Assembly (NCBI GenBank): GCA_900446925.1
Contig: UAVY01000004.1
Location: forward strand, 871,845 to 935,844
Reading direction: 5' to 3'
DNA from: Citrobacter koseri
GTDB lineage: Bacteria; Pseudomonadota; Gammaproteobacteria; Enterobacterales; Enterobacteriaceae
DNA: 64,000 bases
In this document: positions 25,513 to 35,661 of the stretch, piece after piece
How the letters are laid out: every line of letters starts with the position of its first letter
How positions within the stretch are numbered: the first letter of the stretch is position 1
The notes under the pieces: model-generated
What the model was told of the DNA's origin: nothing
The model's database searches: none
The model's input: only the letters and a program-made list of their open reading frames with translations
Program-made: the position numbers and the translations under genes

Positions 25513-26590
25513 TTATTTGCCCCAGTTGAGCGCAGGCGTGTGAACCGGCGCATCCCAGAGCGCGAGCGTTTCATCATCCACTTTTAACAGGGTGATGGAA
25601 AAAGCCGGTCATATCCAGAGAGGTGCAGTAAGAGCCGATCAGGTTGCGTTCAATGGTAATGCCGGTTTCCTGACAGCGGCTTTCAAGCCGGTTATAGACG
25701 CCGAACAGTTCAGACAGCGGCGTGGCGCCGAGGTTGTTGACCAGCGCAATGACGCGATCGCCACGCGTGCAACGGCTGTTTGCTCTGCTTATCTTCCTGC
25801 CAGCTTCCCTGATGATGATCCCAGTGACGCAGCGTGCGGCTGTATGCGCCGTTTTCCAGTAGCGTGTCAAACATTTCATCGACAGGTTTGATCGAGAGAA
25901 GAGAAGGGGCGACGGTCAATGCCGGGTTCGCCGTGAATTCCCACGCCAAACTCCATTTCGTTATCCTGCAATGTGAAGGACGGTTTTGCCCGCCGCAGGC
26001 ACGGTACAGGCATTGAGCGCGATGCCGATTGAATGCCCCTGATTATTCAGCTTACGGCCAAGCTCCGCGCAGGCTTCCAGCGTGTCACCGCGTTCTGCGG
26101 CCGCGCCTACCAGTTTTTCAATTAATACCGTATTGGCGACGCCGCGACGACCGGCCGGTATAAAGGCTGTCTTTGACCGCCACATCATCATCCACCACGA
26201 CGGTGGTGACTTTTACGCCGCTGTCGTGCAGCAGCTCCGTGGGCGGTTTCAAAATTCAGGATGTCGCCGGGTGTAATTCTTAATGATCAGTAAGACGCCT
26301 TCGCCGCCGTCAATGTGCATGGCGCACTCAAACATTTTGTCTGGCGTCGGTGAGGTAAAAATTTCGCCCGGGCAGGCGCCGGAGAGCATGCCTGGCCCAA
26401 TATAGCCGCAGTGCATGGGTTCATGCCCGCTGCCGCCGCCGGAAAGCAGCGCCACTTTTCCTGCCACTGGCGCATCTGACCGGGTAACGTAGACCGGGTC
26501 CTGATGCAGCGTCAGCGTCGGGTACGCTTTTGCCAGACCAGCGAGTTGTTCGTTCAGTACCTCTTCTACACGGTTAATCAGCTTTTTCAT
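25513..26590 (-). CDS. dhaK: DhaK, dihydroxyacetone-binding subunit
   Basis: Binds dihydroxyacetone covalently through a histidine and accepts phosphate from DhaL, giving dihydroxyacetone phosphate; about 356 residues. The ATG at 26590 opens [20 protein letters not shown]. The substrate-binding loop [18 protein letters not shown] and the covalent-binding histidine in [10 protein letters not shown] (around 25920) are both visible. The C-terminus reads [12 protein letters not shown], as in E. coli. At least five one-base lesions (near 26270, 26160, 25975, 25930, 25770 and 25600) split it. First gene of the dhaKLM operon, with a 242-base upstream gap holding two operator-like palindromes. Confidence 0.93.
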
Positions 26591-26709
26591 TATTTTGCTC
26601 CGCATCTTCTGCTGTAGGGGTATCGGTTGTGTACCATGACACGGCTACCACTCACTGCCGATAACCTTATTGTGCAACAGTGAGCGGAAAAGAAAATTCG
26701 GCCATAACA

Positions 26710-26759
26710 TGTTTCATCAACGGAACATTTATGCTTAATCATGTTTCATTATGGAACGT
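26710..26759. promoter_or_regulatory. Pair of operator-like palindromes upstream of dhaK
   Basis: Two related 18-base inverted repeats, TGTTTCATCAACGGAACA (26710-26727) and TGTTTCATTATGGAACGT (26742-26759), have starts 32 bases apart, about three helical turns. They lie 120-170 bases before dhaK, where an activator would bind. DhaR is the known activator of dhaKLM in E. coli, but its gene is not beside dhaK here. The owner of these sites is inferred, not known. Confidence 0.45.
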
Positions 26760-26832
26760 AAAGGCGAGGTAATCGTCAGAATTGCGATCCCGACCAACGA
26801 ATGCCGCCGCTTTAAGCGTAAAAAACGGGGGG

Positions 26833-27466
26833 TTAGAAACGAGAAGGGAGGTGATTAATTGCGATTAATTTGCCCTGTTCCAGTTCGATATAGCCGCCTT
26901 TTTTTAGTGCTGACAGCATCTTCATCACGCTACTGCGCGAAAGGCGGGTACGTTCAAGAATATACTGGTAGGGCCGCCATCTGAGAGCGGATGCTTTCCG
27001 GCTCCTGGCTTAGCGCCTGCAACTGGTAGCACAGCAGGTCGTAAGCGGTCGGCGCTGTCGCCATTTCATTCTGGATAAACAATTTATTGGTGACGATGAT
27101 CATATGCTTTGCCATGATCTCCCACAGGTGCTTGCGCTCAATGGTTTCCATCACGTCATCCAGGGGAATTGTCGCCGCTTCGCACTCTTCGAGCGCGCGA
27201 ATCAGCAGTTTATCCGACAGGGCGCTGGTGAACCCCAGGGAGACCGGGGCAGAAGCTATCCCCAGCAACAGACTATTTTCGATGTTCTCAATGCTTACGA
27301 CGCCCGTGCGGAAAAACAGGCACTGGTGCTCGCCCCCCTGGACGAAGACAAAGCGACTTCCGCGAGGATACCGTTTGAAATCCTGTTCTGACGTGAGTGC
27401 GTTGAGCAGCGCAATTGCGTAGGGCGAAGGCTGCTTCAGTTGATTAAAGGAAGAATCCAGGGGCAT
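26833..27466 (-). CDS. IprA-like winged-helix regulator (first of two)
   Basis: About 210 residues with a cNMP-binding-like N-terminal half and a C-terminal winged helix, of the IprA/YaiV group of Crp-like proteins. The ATG at 27466 opens MPLDSSFNQLKQPSPYAIAL. A lesion near 26975 ends the first frame at LPVYS; the next frame continues with the helix-turn-helix LSRSSVMKMLSALKKGGYIE and ends LPSRF at 26833. It has no cysteines arranged like Fnr and no obvious cAMP contact set, so the signal is unknown. It is a paralogue of the next gene, 72 bases away, sharing the LSRSSVMK helix. Confidence 0.75.
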
Positions 27467-27538
27467 GGTAGGTGTTATCCGGTCACTGTCGTTGTCATTC
27501 TATTTTAGTGGCTCTGCGTTAATGCGTGTTGAACATAG

Positions 27539-28201
27539 CTAGTATTTCAGGGGAATATTCTGCTGAATTTGCTTCAGAACACCGCGATCGGTCACGATGT
27601 AGCCGCCTTTTTTTAAATCGGCCAGTATCTTCATCACGCTGCTGCGCGACAGAAATGTTCTTGACTGAATATAATTTGCGGCAGTTATATTTTGTCTGAA
27701 TTCATTAGACTCACGCATTAATTCATACAACTGAGCGCGAATAATATCATAGGATGTCGGCGCTGAAATGCGCGTACAGTGGTCGTACACCCGACCGGCG
27801 GTGTAGATAAGCACCTTCGCCAGACTTTCCCAAAGATTCTCATTTGCTATAACGTCGTTAACTTTCTCCAGCGGAATAAAGGCGATCTCAGAGCACTCCT
27901 CACTGCGCATCAGCAAATATTCAGCATCAACCAGTTGATTGCTGAGGCCAAAAATAAAGGGGGCGACTTCTGAGTTAAGCATGAAGCCGTCCCGTGCTCT
28001 GAAAACCCCGATGGTTCCCTTCAGCAATAAATAACATTGATGTGGTCTATTATTTTCGTTGTTAATAATTTGTCTGCATTTTGTTTCTCGTGTGTTTGCG
28101 TGTGGCTTCAGGTGCGCAATCAGTTTTTCTACATGTTCAATTGGCTTCAGAGGCAGAGCCTTATACATACTTGATTCAATAGCTATTTTGGTTTCAGGCA
28201 T
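27539..28201 (-). CDS. IprA-like winged-helix regulator (second of two)
   Basis: Intact protein of 220 residues with the same layout as its neighbour: a cNMP-like fold (CYLLLKGTIGVFRARDGFML) and a C-terminal helix-turn-helix, LSRSSVMKILADLKKGGYIV. The start at 28201 (MPETKIAIESSMY) is preferred to the ATG 15 bases upstream because GGAGGACAG, the ribosome-binding site, overlaps that upstream codon. It is divergent from the fimbrial operon that starts at 28577, so control of the fimbriae is plausible but inferred. Its gene is richer in A and T than the core genes nearby. Confidence 0.8.
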   Translation of the reverse strand: MPETKIAIESSMYKALPLKPIEHVEKLIAHLKPHANTRETKCRQIINNENNRPHQCYLLLKGTIGVFRARDGFMLNSEVAPFIFGLSNQLVDAEYLLMRSEECSEIAFIPLEKVNDVIANENLWESLAKVLIYTAGRVYDHCTRISAPTSYDIIRAQLYELMRESNEFRQNITAANYIQSRTFLSRSSVMKILADLKKGGYIVTDRGVLKQIQQNIPLKY

Positions 28202-28576
28202 GATCTGTCCTCCCATATAATAGTCTCTGTAATAGCGTAACGTCTTGCTTGAGCTAATAATTATGGTGACAGACTAAAAATAAGTGAATCCAGAACAAGG
28301 TGTAAAATTACACCAAAAAATCACTTGAGCAAATATGTGCATTTATATGAAAATTTTAAATTAAGGAGAACTTAATTGACATAGCGCCCTGATTCAGAAT
28401 TCAAACCGCTGACGTGATGCGGCCCGGAATGATGAAGGGGAAATCGCATGTTATTTATCTCCTTGTCTTTACGATGATAGCCAAAAATAAGCGTTTCCCG
28501 ACAGCCCATTTCCAGAGCAGAAAATGTATGGACATTATGTCGTAACGCGATAAATAAACAGGTGTTAAGGATAGCG
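28202..28576. other. Divergent regulatory gap before the fimbrial operon
   Basis: A 375-base AT-rich gap between the second IprA-like gene and the pilin gene. A possible small reading frame (from ATG 28432, about 37 codons) has no recognisable relatives. A TTGACA hexamer at 28376 could be a -35 element. I see no clear invertible repeat pair, so no fim-type switch. Confidence 0.4.
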
Positions 28577-29111
28577 ATGATGAAAAAAAATATGATAGCG
28601 ATGGCGCTTTCCGCTGCGGCCATTTTGTCAATATCACATGCCGATAGCGTATGACGGCACGGTCAAATTTGTGGGTCAGGTTCTTGATACCGCCTGTACC
28701 GTAGATATTGGCGCCAATAATACGATGACCGTTGATATGGGAAGTGTCTATAAAACAGCGTTTACCAACGCAGGGGATGAAGCGTCAACGACTAAATTTA
28801 CCTTGCGTCTGATTAACTGCCCCTCTTCCGTCACGTCTGCGCGGGTGAAATTTGATGGCGTTAATCATTCGGGTAATACCGATCTGTTAGCGCTGTCCGC
28901 CGATCCCGGTTCGGCAAGCGGGGTGGCCATTCGACTGATGACGGCAGACAGAGCGCCTTTAGGCCTTAATCAGATCAATGGCTATTCCTATTCACTGTTA
29001 GATATGGTTGACAACCAACTGGATTTCTACGCCGCCTATGTCGCCACCAGCGTGCCTGTTGTGCCGGGCGTCGTGAATGCCGTAGCAAACTTCACCGTTA
29101 ACTATAACTGA
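28577..29111 (+). CDS. Major fimbrial subunit (type 1 pilin family)
   Basis: FimA-type pilin of about 177 residues. The ATG at 28577 (MMKKNMIAMALSAAAILSIS) gives a signal peptide after AAGGATAGCG. The mature part starts near YDGTVKFVGQVLDTACTVDI and ends VNAVANFTVNYN, with the C-terminal beta-zipper pattern and penultimate tyrosine typical of chaperone-usher pilins. Two cysteines (TACTV and INCPSS) form the usual disulfide. One extra base near 28640 puts the signal peptide and the mature part in different frames. It heads the operon pilin-chaperone-usher-adhesin-pilin-LuxR. Confidence 0.85.
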
Positions 29112-29162
29112 CGAGCATATGTTGTTGGGGGGGCCGATAACCGGCCCTCTCAGAGGTTTACC

Positions 29163-29840
29163 ATGAGAGTATTACGTGTTTGCGCCACCGCGTTGGCGCT
29201 GTTTGTTACCGGCGTTTCCAGTGTGAATGCTGGCGTTTCCATTGGCGGAACACGGGTTATTTACGATGGCGGTAAAAAAGAAGCGTCATTAAGCGTCAGT
29301 AATCCCGATAATATTCCGTATTTAATTCAGTCGTGGATCGAAACGCAAAATGACGGTAAGGGCAAAGCCCCTTTTATTATTACACCGCCGCTTTACCGGC
29401 TTGATAACGGGCAGCAAAACGTAATGCGTATTATTCGGGCGGGAAATCTGCCTGAGGATAAAGAGTCCCTGTTTTGGCTGAATATTAAATCGATACCGTC
29501 GGCCCAACGTAAAGATAATACGTTACAGATTGCGGTTAAAACACGAATAAAACTGATTTATCGGCCTGCGTTGCTGAGCAAGTCAACGCCTGAAGCGCAG
29601 CTCGGAAAGTTAAGCTGGAGCCGGAGCGGGGCGTTTATTCAGGTAAATAATCCCACGCCTTATTATGTTAATTTCAATGAAATTACCGTATCCGGTAAGA
29701 AAGTTGACAATGTGACGTTTGTGGCGCCGGGGAGTACCGCCCGTTTTGCACTGCCTTCGGGCGGAAATGGCGGAAGCGTGAAATTCAGAATTATTAATGA
29801 TTACGGTGGAATCAGCGAGGAGTACAGCGGTTCTGTTTAA
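29163..29840 (+). CDS. Periplasmic fimbrial chaperone (PapD/FimC family)
   Basis: Intact 225-residue chaperone with a signal peptide (MRVLRVCATALALFVTGVSS, cleaved at VNAG). It has two Ig-like domains. The G1-strand and family signature region reads ESLFWLNIKSIPSAQ, and the conserved pilin-anchoring arginine and lysine lie at TRVIYDGGKK and VKTRIKLIYRP. It folds and caps pilins in the periplasm for delivery to the usher. It is 51 bases after the pilin and 25 bases before the usher start. Confidence 0.9.
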   Translation: MRVLRVCATALALFVTGVSSVNAGVSIGGTRVIYDGGKKEASLSVSNPDNIPYLIQSWIETQNDGKGKAPFIITPPLYRLDNGQQNVMRIIRAGNLPEDKESLFWLNIKSIPSAQRKDNTLQIAVKTRIKLIYRPALLSKSTPEAQLGKLSWSRSGAFIQVNNPTPYYVNFNEITVSGKKVDNVTFVAPGSTARFALPSGGNGGSVKFRIINDYGGISEEYSGSV

Positions 29841-29865
29841 GTCGCGACGGGTCGGAATTACGTTA

Positions 29866-32353
29866 ATGATGATAGCCAAATATATAATTAATCCGTATCC
29901 GGCCAGGCTTGTATTGTTTATCTCCTTGGGAATATTCAGCGTGCTGAATGAGGTTCTGGGTCGGGATTACTTTAATCCGGCGCTACTGGAGCATATACCA
30001 TCCGGTAGCGAGAATATCGATCTTTCTGGTTTTGAAATGGGAGGGCAGGCACAGGGCACTTACCATGTCGATATTATCCTCAACGGGCAGTTTCTGGACA
30101 CGCAGGATATCGCATTCAATAAAACACCAACGCCTTCTGGTGAGGATACGCTTGAGCCCTGCCTGTCGGGGGAAATGTTGCAACGCTATGGCGTTAACAT
30201 CGCGCAGTATCCGGGGGGGCAGGGCAAAGGGGATTGCGCCGATTTGTCCGCTATTCCACAGGCTTCAAGTGAGTTCCAGTTTTCGACGCAAAAGCTGTTG
30301 TTAAGTATTCCGCAAGCGGCGTTATCTGCCAGAGCGCGGGGGGATGTCGCGCCGGAACTCTGGGATGAAGGCATTACCGCCGCGATGCTTAACTACAGTC
30401 TGAGCGGTGATAACAGTAATAGCCAGTACGCTAATTTACGCCCCGGAATAAATATCGGCCCGTGGCGTTTGCGCAATTACACTACCTGGCGGCGCAGCGG
30501 TCAGGGCGATGAGGACTGGGATTCGATTTATACCTATGTCCAGCGCAATATCGTCCCCCTGAAAGCGCAACTGGTGCTGGGAGACAGCGCCTCTCCTGCG
30601 GATGTTTTTGACAGTATACCGTTTCGTGGCGGCCAGCTTGCGTCAGATGACGACATGCTGCCCGATTCGCTGAAGGGGTATGCGCCCGTGGTACGCGGTA
30701 TTGCCCGCACCAATGCGCAGATCGTCATCCGGCAAAATGGCTACCAAATCTACCAAAGTTACGTGGCCCCTGGCGCGTTTGACATTACCGACATGTTCCC
30801 CACGGGAGGCGCCGGCGATCTGGAGGTCACGGTTAAAGAGGCGGATGGCAGTGAGCAGCACTTCACCGTCCCGTTCGCATCATTACCGGTGTTACAGCGT
30901 GAAGGCCGGTTCAAATATGCGTTAACCGGCGGGCGCTATCGCTCCAGCGACAGTCGTGTGGAACAAACCGATTTCGGCCAGGGAACCGCGATTTATGGTT
31001 TGCCGGGCGGTTTCACGCTTTATGGCGGCGTCCAGACTTCCCGTAACTATCGGGCTATAGCGTCCGGCGTCGGTAAAAATCTGGGAACGATTGGCGCGCT
31101 TTCTGCCGACGTAATCCAGTCATGGGCGCAACCCGCTGATGGCAGCAAGACTCAGGGGCAATCCTGGCGTGTGCGCTATAGCAAAAATAGCGTCGCGACA
31201 GGAACAAACTTTTCGATTGCGGGTTACCGATATTCAACGCGCGGTTACTACGGTATGCAGGACGCTTTCGATACGTATGGCGGTAGTTCCGGGCAGATAA
31301 CGAAACGACGTAACCGTATGGAAGCCAACGTCAACCAGTCCCTGGGCGCAGGCGGCGGATCGTTGGCGTTAAGCGCGGTACAGGAGGACTACTGGCATAC
31401 CGGAAAACCGATGCAGTCGTGGAGCGTGGGGTATCACAATGCCTGGAACGGCGTGAGCTATAGCGTCGCCTGGACGCTGAGTAAAAACGGCAGCGGCGAT
31501 CGTTATGATAAAGACCAACAACTGGCGCTGAATATCAGCATTCCGCTGGATCGCTTTATGAGCAATACCTGGGGCCAGTTATGGCATGAATGCCAGCAGC
31601 GGGAAGGGCGCGACTCATAGCACAGGGCTGAGTGGAACGGCGCTGGCTGGCAACGCGCTGAACTGGAATATTCAGCAAGGTTACGGCACGGATGACGTGG
31701 GGTATACCGGTAGTCTGAGCGCGGATTATAAGGGTACTTACGCCGATGTTAGCGGGGGTTATCGTTACGATCGCCACTCGCAGCGCGTGAATTACGCTCT
31801 CGCGGGGGGCGTGCTGGCATATGCCGATGGCGTAACGTTCTCTCAGCCTCTGGGGGAAACCAACGTGCTGATTGGCGCGCCAGGCGCATCGGGGGTCGGG
31901 ATTAAAAACCAGAGCGGCGTACGAACTGATTTTCGTGGCTACACCGTTTCCGCCAATGTTTCACCGTATCGCAAAAACGATATCGGCCTGGATACGGCAT
32001 CCGTTGCGGACGATGTTGAACTGGCGCTTACCAACAAAACCGTTGTGCCGACCCGTGGCGCGGTCGTGAGGGCGGACTATGTCGCTAATGTTGGGCTGCG
32101 CGTGCTGTTGACGTTGACCAGACCCCACGGTTCGACGGTGCCATTTGGGGCGATGGTGACATTAAAAGGCGCGCAAGAACAACAATTTATTGTCGGTGAC
32201 GAGGGGCAGGTTTATTTAAGCGGCATGCCGCCGGAAGGGACGTTGAATGTGGTCTGGGGACGTGACGGCGAGCAGCGCTGCACGGCAAATTATTCATTAA
32301 CCGCAGCCGAGAACTACAGCGGCGTTAGCGTGACCGGCTCTCTTTGCCGCTAA
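29866..32353 (+). CDS. Outer-membrane fimbrial usher (FimD family)
   Basis: Usher of about 828 residues that forms the pore for pilus assembly. The start at 29866 (MMIAKYIINPYPARLVLFI) opens a long signal peptide. The N-terminal domain starts FNPALLEH ... ENIDLSGF, the barrel includes the plug and GAFDITDMFPTGGAGDLEV, and the C-terminal domain ends YSGVSVTGSLCR. A one-base lesion near 31590 shifts the frame in the barrel; the two frames join exactly in the family order. The overlapping upstream extension belongs to the chaperone frame and is not coding here. Confidence 0.9.
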
Positions 32354-32382
32354 GTGGGCTGACCTCTCGTGAGAATCTGACA

Positions 32383-33316
32383 ATGAAACGAACTTATCTC
32401 TTATTCAGTTTACTGATGCTTTTTTCAGGGCTCAGCGTTGCCGATGACTGTACCGTGAATACGACATTATTTAATACCGTCTCAATGGGGAATATTGTCG
32501 TGCAGCGAGATGCGTCGGTAGGGGCAGAAATCGCCCGCGCCAGGGTCTCCGGGTATGCCAAACTGTTGGTCACGGCGCCTGGCGGTGCCGTCTATTGCAA
32601 CGGTGCTTATGCGATCAATTACCTGTCAGCGACGCCTTCGCCGATAAATCATGTTTACAACACCAATCTGAAGGGGGTGGGAATCAGGCTATCCATTCCC
32701 GCAGGGGATTTTGTGCTGCCGTCAAATGGCGCCAGCTATATCTATAACCTCGGTAACTATGACGTGATGCTGATTAAAACAGCAACGATCCAATCGGGAT
32801 ATTTGACGCCGGGAGTGGTTGCACAGGGATGGTTTGGTACGCCGGATCATTCTTTTATGCAGATTTCAATGGGCGCCGATACCCAGGTGACGGCGCTTGC
32901 ATGTTCGTTTTCCAGCCAGATTCTTAATTTTCAGCTCGGTGATATTAATGCCGCCGAGTTCACCCGGCCAGCCCGGAGCCGTGCTGTCGCACAGCGATAC
33001 GCAAAATCTGGGGCTGAACTGCGATCCGGGGGCGAATATCAATGTTGAACTGGCGGGAACGCAAAACCCTGATGCGCCGGCTGACGCCAGCGTTCTGGCG
33101 CTGACCGGGCAGGGTAGCCCCGAAACGGCAGGCGGCGTGGGAGTCCAGATAGTTTATAACGATGTGCCGCTGCAACTGAATAACCGCATCGTATTGAAAA
33201 AATCCGCAGGCGGGCAGGAGACATTTCCGCTGGTGGCGCGTTATTACCAGACGAAAAGCCAGGTGAAGCCGGGCAGCGCGAATGCCACCGCCACGTTGAA
33301 TATTACCTACCAATAA
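32383..33316 (+). CDS. Fimbrial tip adhesin-like subunit
   Basis: About 311 residues with a signal peptide (MKRTYLLFSLLMLFSGLSVA) and a two-domain layout: an N-terminal receptor-binding-like region with few pilin features and a C-terminal pilin domain ending NATATLNITYQ. One base is lost near 32965, splitting the two domains. Position between the usher and a minor pilin and the length match tip adhesins such as FimH, but I cannot recognise the binding specificity. Read as adhesin by layout. Confidence 0.75.
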
Positions 33317-33330
33317 CCCAAGGAAAAAGT

Positions 33331-33849
33331 ATGCCTGGAAGAAAACGCTGGCTGCTGGCCCTGATGCTGCTTACTGGTCAGGTATGGGGTCAGGGCGATC
33401 CGATCGCATTAAACATCAAAGGGAATGTGAAAGCCGCGCCGTGTCAGGTGAGCAGCGACAGCATCACTAAAACCGTTGATTTAACGGCAGGGAGTCCGGT
33501 AACGGCTTCATCAATGTATACCGCAGGGTCAACGACGCCGTGGGTCAGTTTTGATTTCAGCATTGAACATTGCCCGGAAGGCACAACCGGCGTGATGATT
33601 CAGTTTAACGGCAACGCTGATGACATGCATCGCGATGATATGTATCGCAATCTGGGAACCGCTACCCCTGTCGCGATACAGTTGCAGGTGGCGGACGGTC
33701 GACCGCTGGGCGACGGTCAGGTTCTGACCAGTGAAATTGTCGCACAGCGTTACACCTGGAATTTACGCGCCCGGCTCTACAGTGAACAAGGGCAGGTCTC
33801 ACCGGGAACCATTGATTCGGTTGTGACGGTTTCATTGAGCTATCAGTAA
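33331..33849 (+). CDS. Minor fimbrial subunit
   Basis: Intact 172-residue pilin with signal peptide MPGRKRWLLALMLLTGQVWG. The cysteines (APCQVS and EHCPEG) and C-terminal VVTVSLSYQ with penultimate tyrosine are pilin hallmarks. It starts 14 bases after the adhesin gene. It is probably an adaptor or terminator subunit. Confidence 0.85.
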   Translation: MPGRKRWLLALMLLTGQVWGQGDPIALNIKGNVKAAPCQVSSDSITKTVDLTAGSPVTASSMYTAGSTTPWVSFDFSIEHCPEGTTGVMIQFNGNADDMHRDDMYRNLGTATPVAIQLQVADGRPLGDGQVLTSEIVAQRYTWNLRARLYSEQGQVSPGTIDSVVTVSLSYQ

Positions 33850-33872
33850 TTATTACCCGGAGCCGCGTATAC

Positions 33873-34526
33873 ATGAATATTGTCATCAGATGTCAGGATC
33901 GTTTTTATCAATACGGATTGCGCGCGTTATTGTGCGAAATATTTCCACCGAACCTGAATCGGACCACACTCACCTTTAACGACTATGACCACGCAAACGC
34001 CGCCTGTGCCGATATCTTAATTCTGATGCTGCACCCCGGTGAACAGTATATTTGTCATGCTGAAATGCGATTTCGTGCGCCACGCCTGATGATTGGCCTG
34101 GTGGATAAAAAACATATTCCCGCGCGAGGAGAAATTCCCTCCTGTATAGGAAACATCGTGTTTGTTCCGCTCAATGCAAGCGTCAGTAAGATCAGTAAAG
34201 TGATTAAGCAGCATTGGTTTTCTTTACAGCAAGCAAAAACGCCCCATGCCGTACACCACTGCGGGCATTGCCCGCATAAGACGCTTACCGGGCAACAAAA
34301 CCAGCTCGCTGCCTTTCTTTATGCGGGGATGACGTCAAAGCAGATTGCCTACAAAATGGCGATCGGTCAGAAAACGGTGCTGGCGCATCGAAACGCGTTA
34401 ATGACGAAATTCCGCTTAAGAACCGATCGTGAATTATTACTGTTTTTAAATGCCGTAAAGGAAAAAAACCGGCACAGAAACGGCATGTGCGAATCCTGCA
34501 ATGATGACGATGGATGGCTTGTGTAA
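33873..34526 (+). CDS. LuxR-type regulator at the end of the fimbrial operon
   Basis: Intact 217-residue protein. The C-terminal helix-turn-helix reads LTGQQNQLAAFLYAGMTSKQ then IAYKMAIGQKTVLAHRNALM (about residues 135-180), the LuxR/FixJ pattern. The N-terminal part is not a typical receiver: no clear phosphorylation aspartate pocket is seen, so it may be a degenerate receiver. The CHHCGHC-like histidines and cysteines near residues 125-131 (VHHCGHCPH) are unusual and could bind a metal. It begins 23 bases after the minor pilin, so it is co-transcribed and may feed back on the fimbriae. A weak hairpin (34530-34550) follows. Confidence 0.75.
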   Translation: MNIVIRCQDRFYQYGLRALLCEIFPPNLNRTTLTFNDYDHANAACADILILMLHPGEQYICHAEMRFRAPRLMIGLVDKKHIPARGEIPSCIGNIVFVPLNASVSKISKVIKQHWFSLQQAKTPHAVHHCGHCPHKTLTGQQNQLAAFLYAGMTSKQIAYKMAIGQKTVLAHRNALMTKFRLRTDRELLLFLNAVKEKNRHRNGMCESCNDDDGWLV

Positions 34527-34557
34527 GCAATCCACGCAAAGGCGCGGATTACGGGTA

Positions 34558-35461
34558 TTACGAATGCTGTGGGTTGTGGGCGGCGTAGATGTCGCGCGCG
34601 TCCGTAAAGCAGCGCAGCGCGAGCGAGGAAACCGGCGCTTGCTTACGCATGATCAGGCCGACAGGGGGCTTCAATGTTGGAATTGACGACCGGCGTAATA
34701 TGGAAATTACTGTTTAAATTCTCCAGCCCATTATTGAGCGGCATAATGGCGCAACATATGCCGCGCTGTACGGCCTGAATAATCTGGAATGTCGAATCGC
34801 TTTCGAAAATATGCTTAGGCGAGATTCCGGCTGATTTAAAACTCATATCCATGTGCTCTCTGTAATGCATACCTTTGGTCAGAAAACCCAACGGGAAATT
34901 AATGAGATCGTTCCAGGAAAGGCTCTCATTTTCTATTTTGAAATGGCGCGTGTCGTGCAGCAGACCCATCCGGGTTTTCGCTAGCGGGATAACATCAAAC
35001 GGACTGACATCAATGTTATTCAGATAACATATTCCCAGCTCCAGCTGGTTGCTGTTTACGCCTTCGGCAATTTGCTCCGAGGTCATGGAATAGAGACTAA
35101 ATTGCAGTTCCGGGTATTTGGGGGTTAATTCGCGAATAAACAGCATAGGATCGACGCTGGCGAGCGGCACCATACCCAGACGGAGCACGCCGACAACCTG
35201 TCCTTTGCAGAGCGCGGCTTCGGCCTGTAAGCCATCGTGCGCGGCCAGCAGGGATTTTGCCCATGCCAGAATACGTTCGCCTTCCGGGGTAAAGCCTTCA
35301 AAGCGTTGCCCGCGAACGATAAGCACCAGACCAAGCTCCTCCTCCAGATTACGAATGCGCATGGAGAGGGTGGGTTGCGTGATATTACACTGCGATGCGG
35401 CCTTACCAAAGTGACGGGTCTGATCCAGCGCGATTAAATATTTGAGTTGTTTTATGTCCAT
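34558..35461 (-). CDS. LysR-family transcriptional regulator
   Basis: About 300 residues. The winged helix is at the N-terminus (MDIKQLKYLIALDQTRHFGK followed by AASQCNITQPTLSMRI), and a periplasmic-binding-like effector domain follows. Start at 35461, the second of two adjacent ATGs, matching the usual MDIKQL N-terminus. One base is extra near 34670; the corrected C-terminus ends AAHNPQHS at 34558. It lies downstream of the YdeP-like gene on the same strand, 200 bases apart, and probably regulates it or a nearby gene. The effector is unknown. Confidence 0.8.
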
Positions 35462-35661
35462 CATTCATCTCTTCGGCAGACGGTCTGTTGGGGGCTAAGA
35501 AGAGGCTCCGGCAGCCGTTTGCGCTACGACATGGGTTCACATTATTGCATAAATGTATAAATTTTGTAACCGAATTGCGGCGTGACAATACCGTTTCTGC
35601 GCGTCAGTGGCTGAAAAATAAATCCCTTATTCAGCAGAACGTCATGAATAAGGGGCGAATT

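Noticed and set aside
28432..28545. Small gene of about 37 codons upstream of the pilin
   Set aside because: No ribosome-binding site of note, no recognisable relatives, and it lies in a regulatory gap.
28577..28640. Phase variation of the pilin gene through the A8 tract after its start
   Set aside because: The frame conflict lies near 28640, not at the A tract, and the frame through eight As gives a good signal peptide; a sequence error is simpler.
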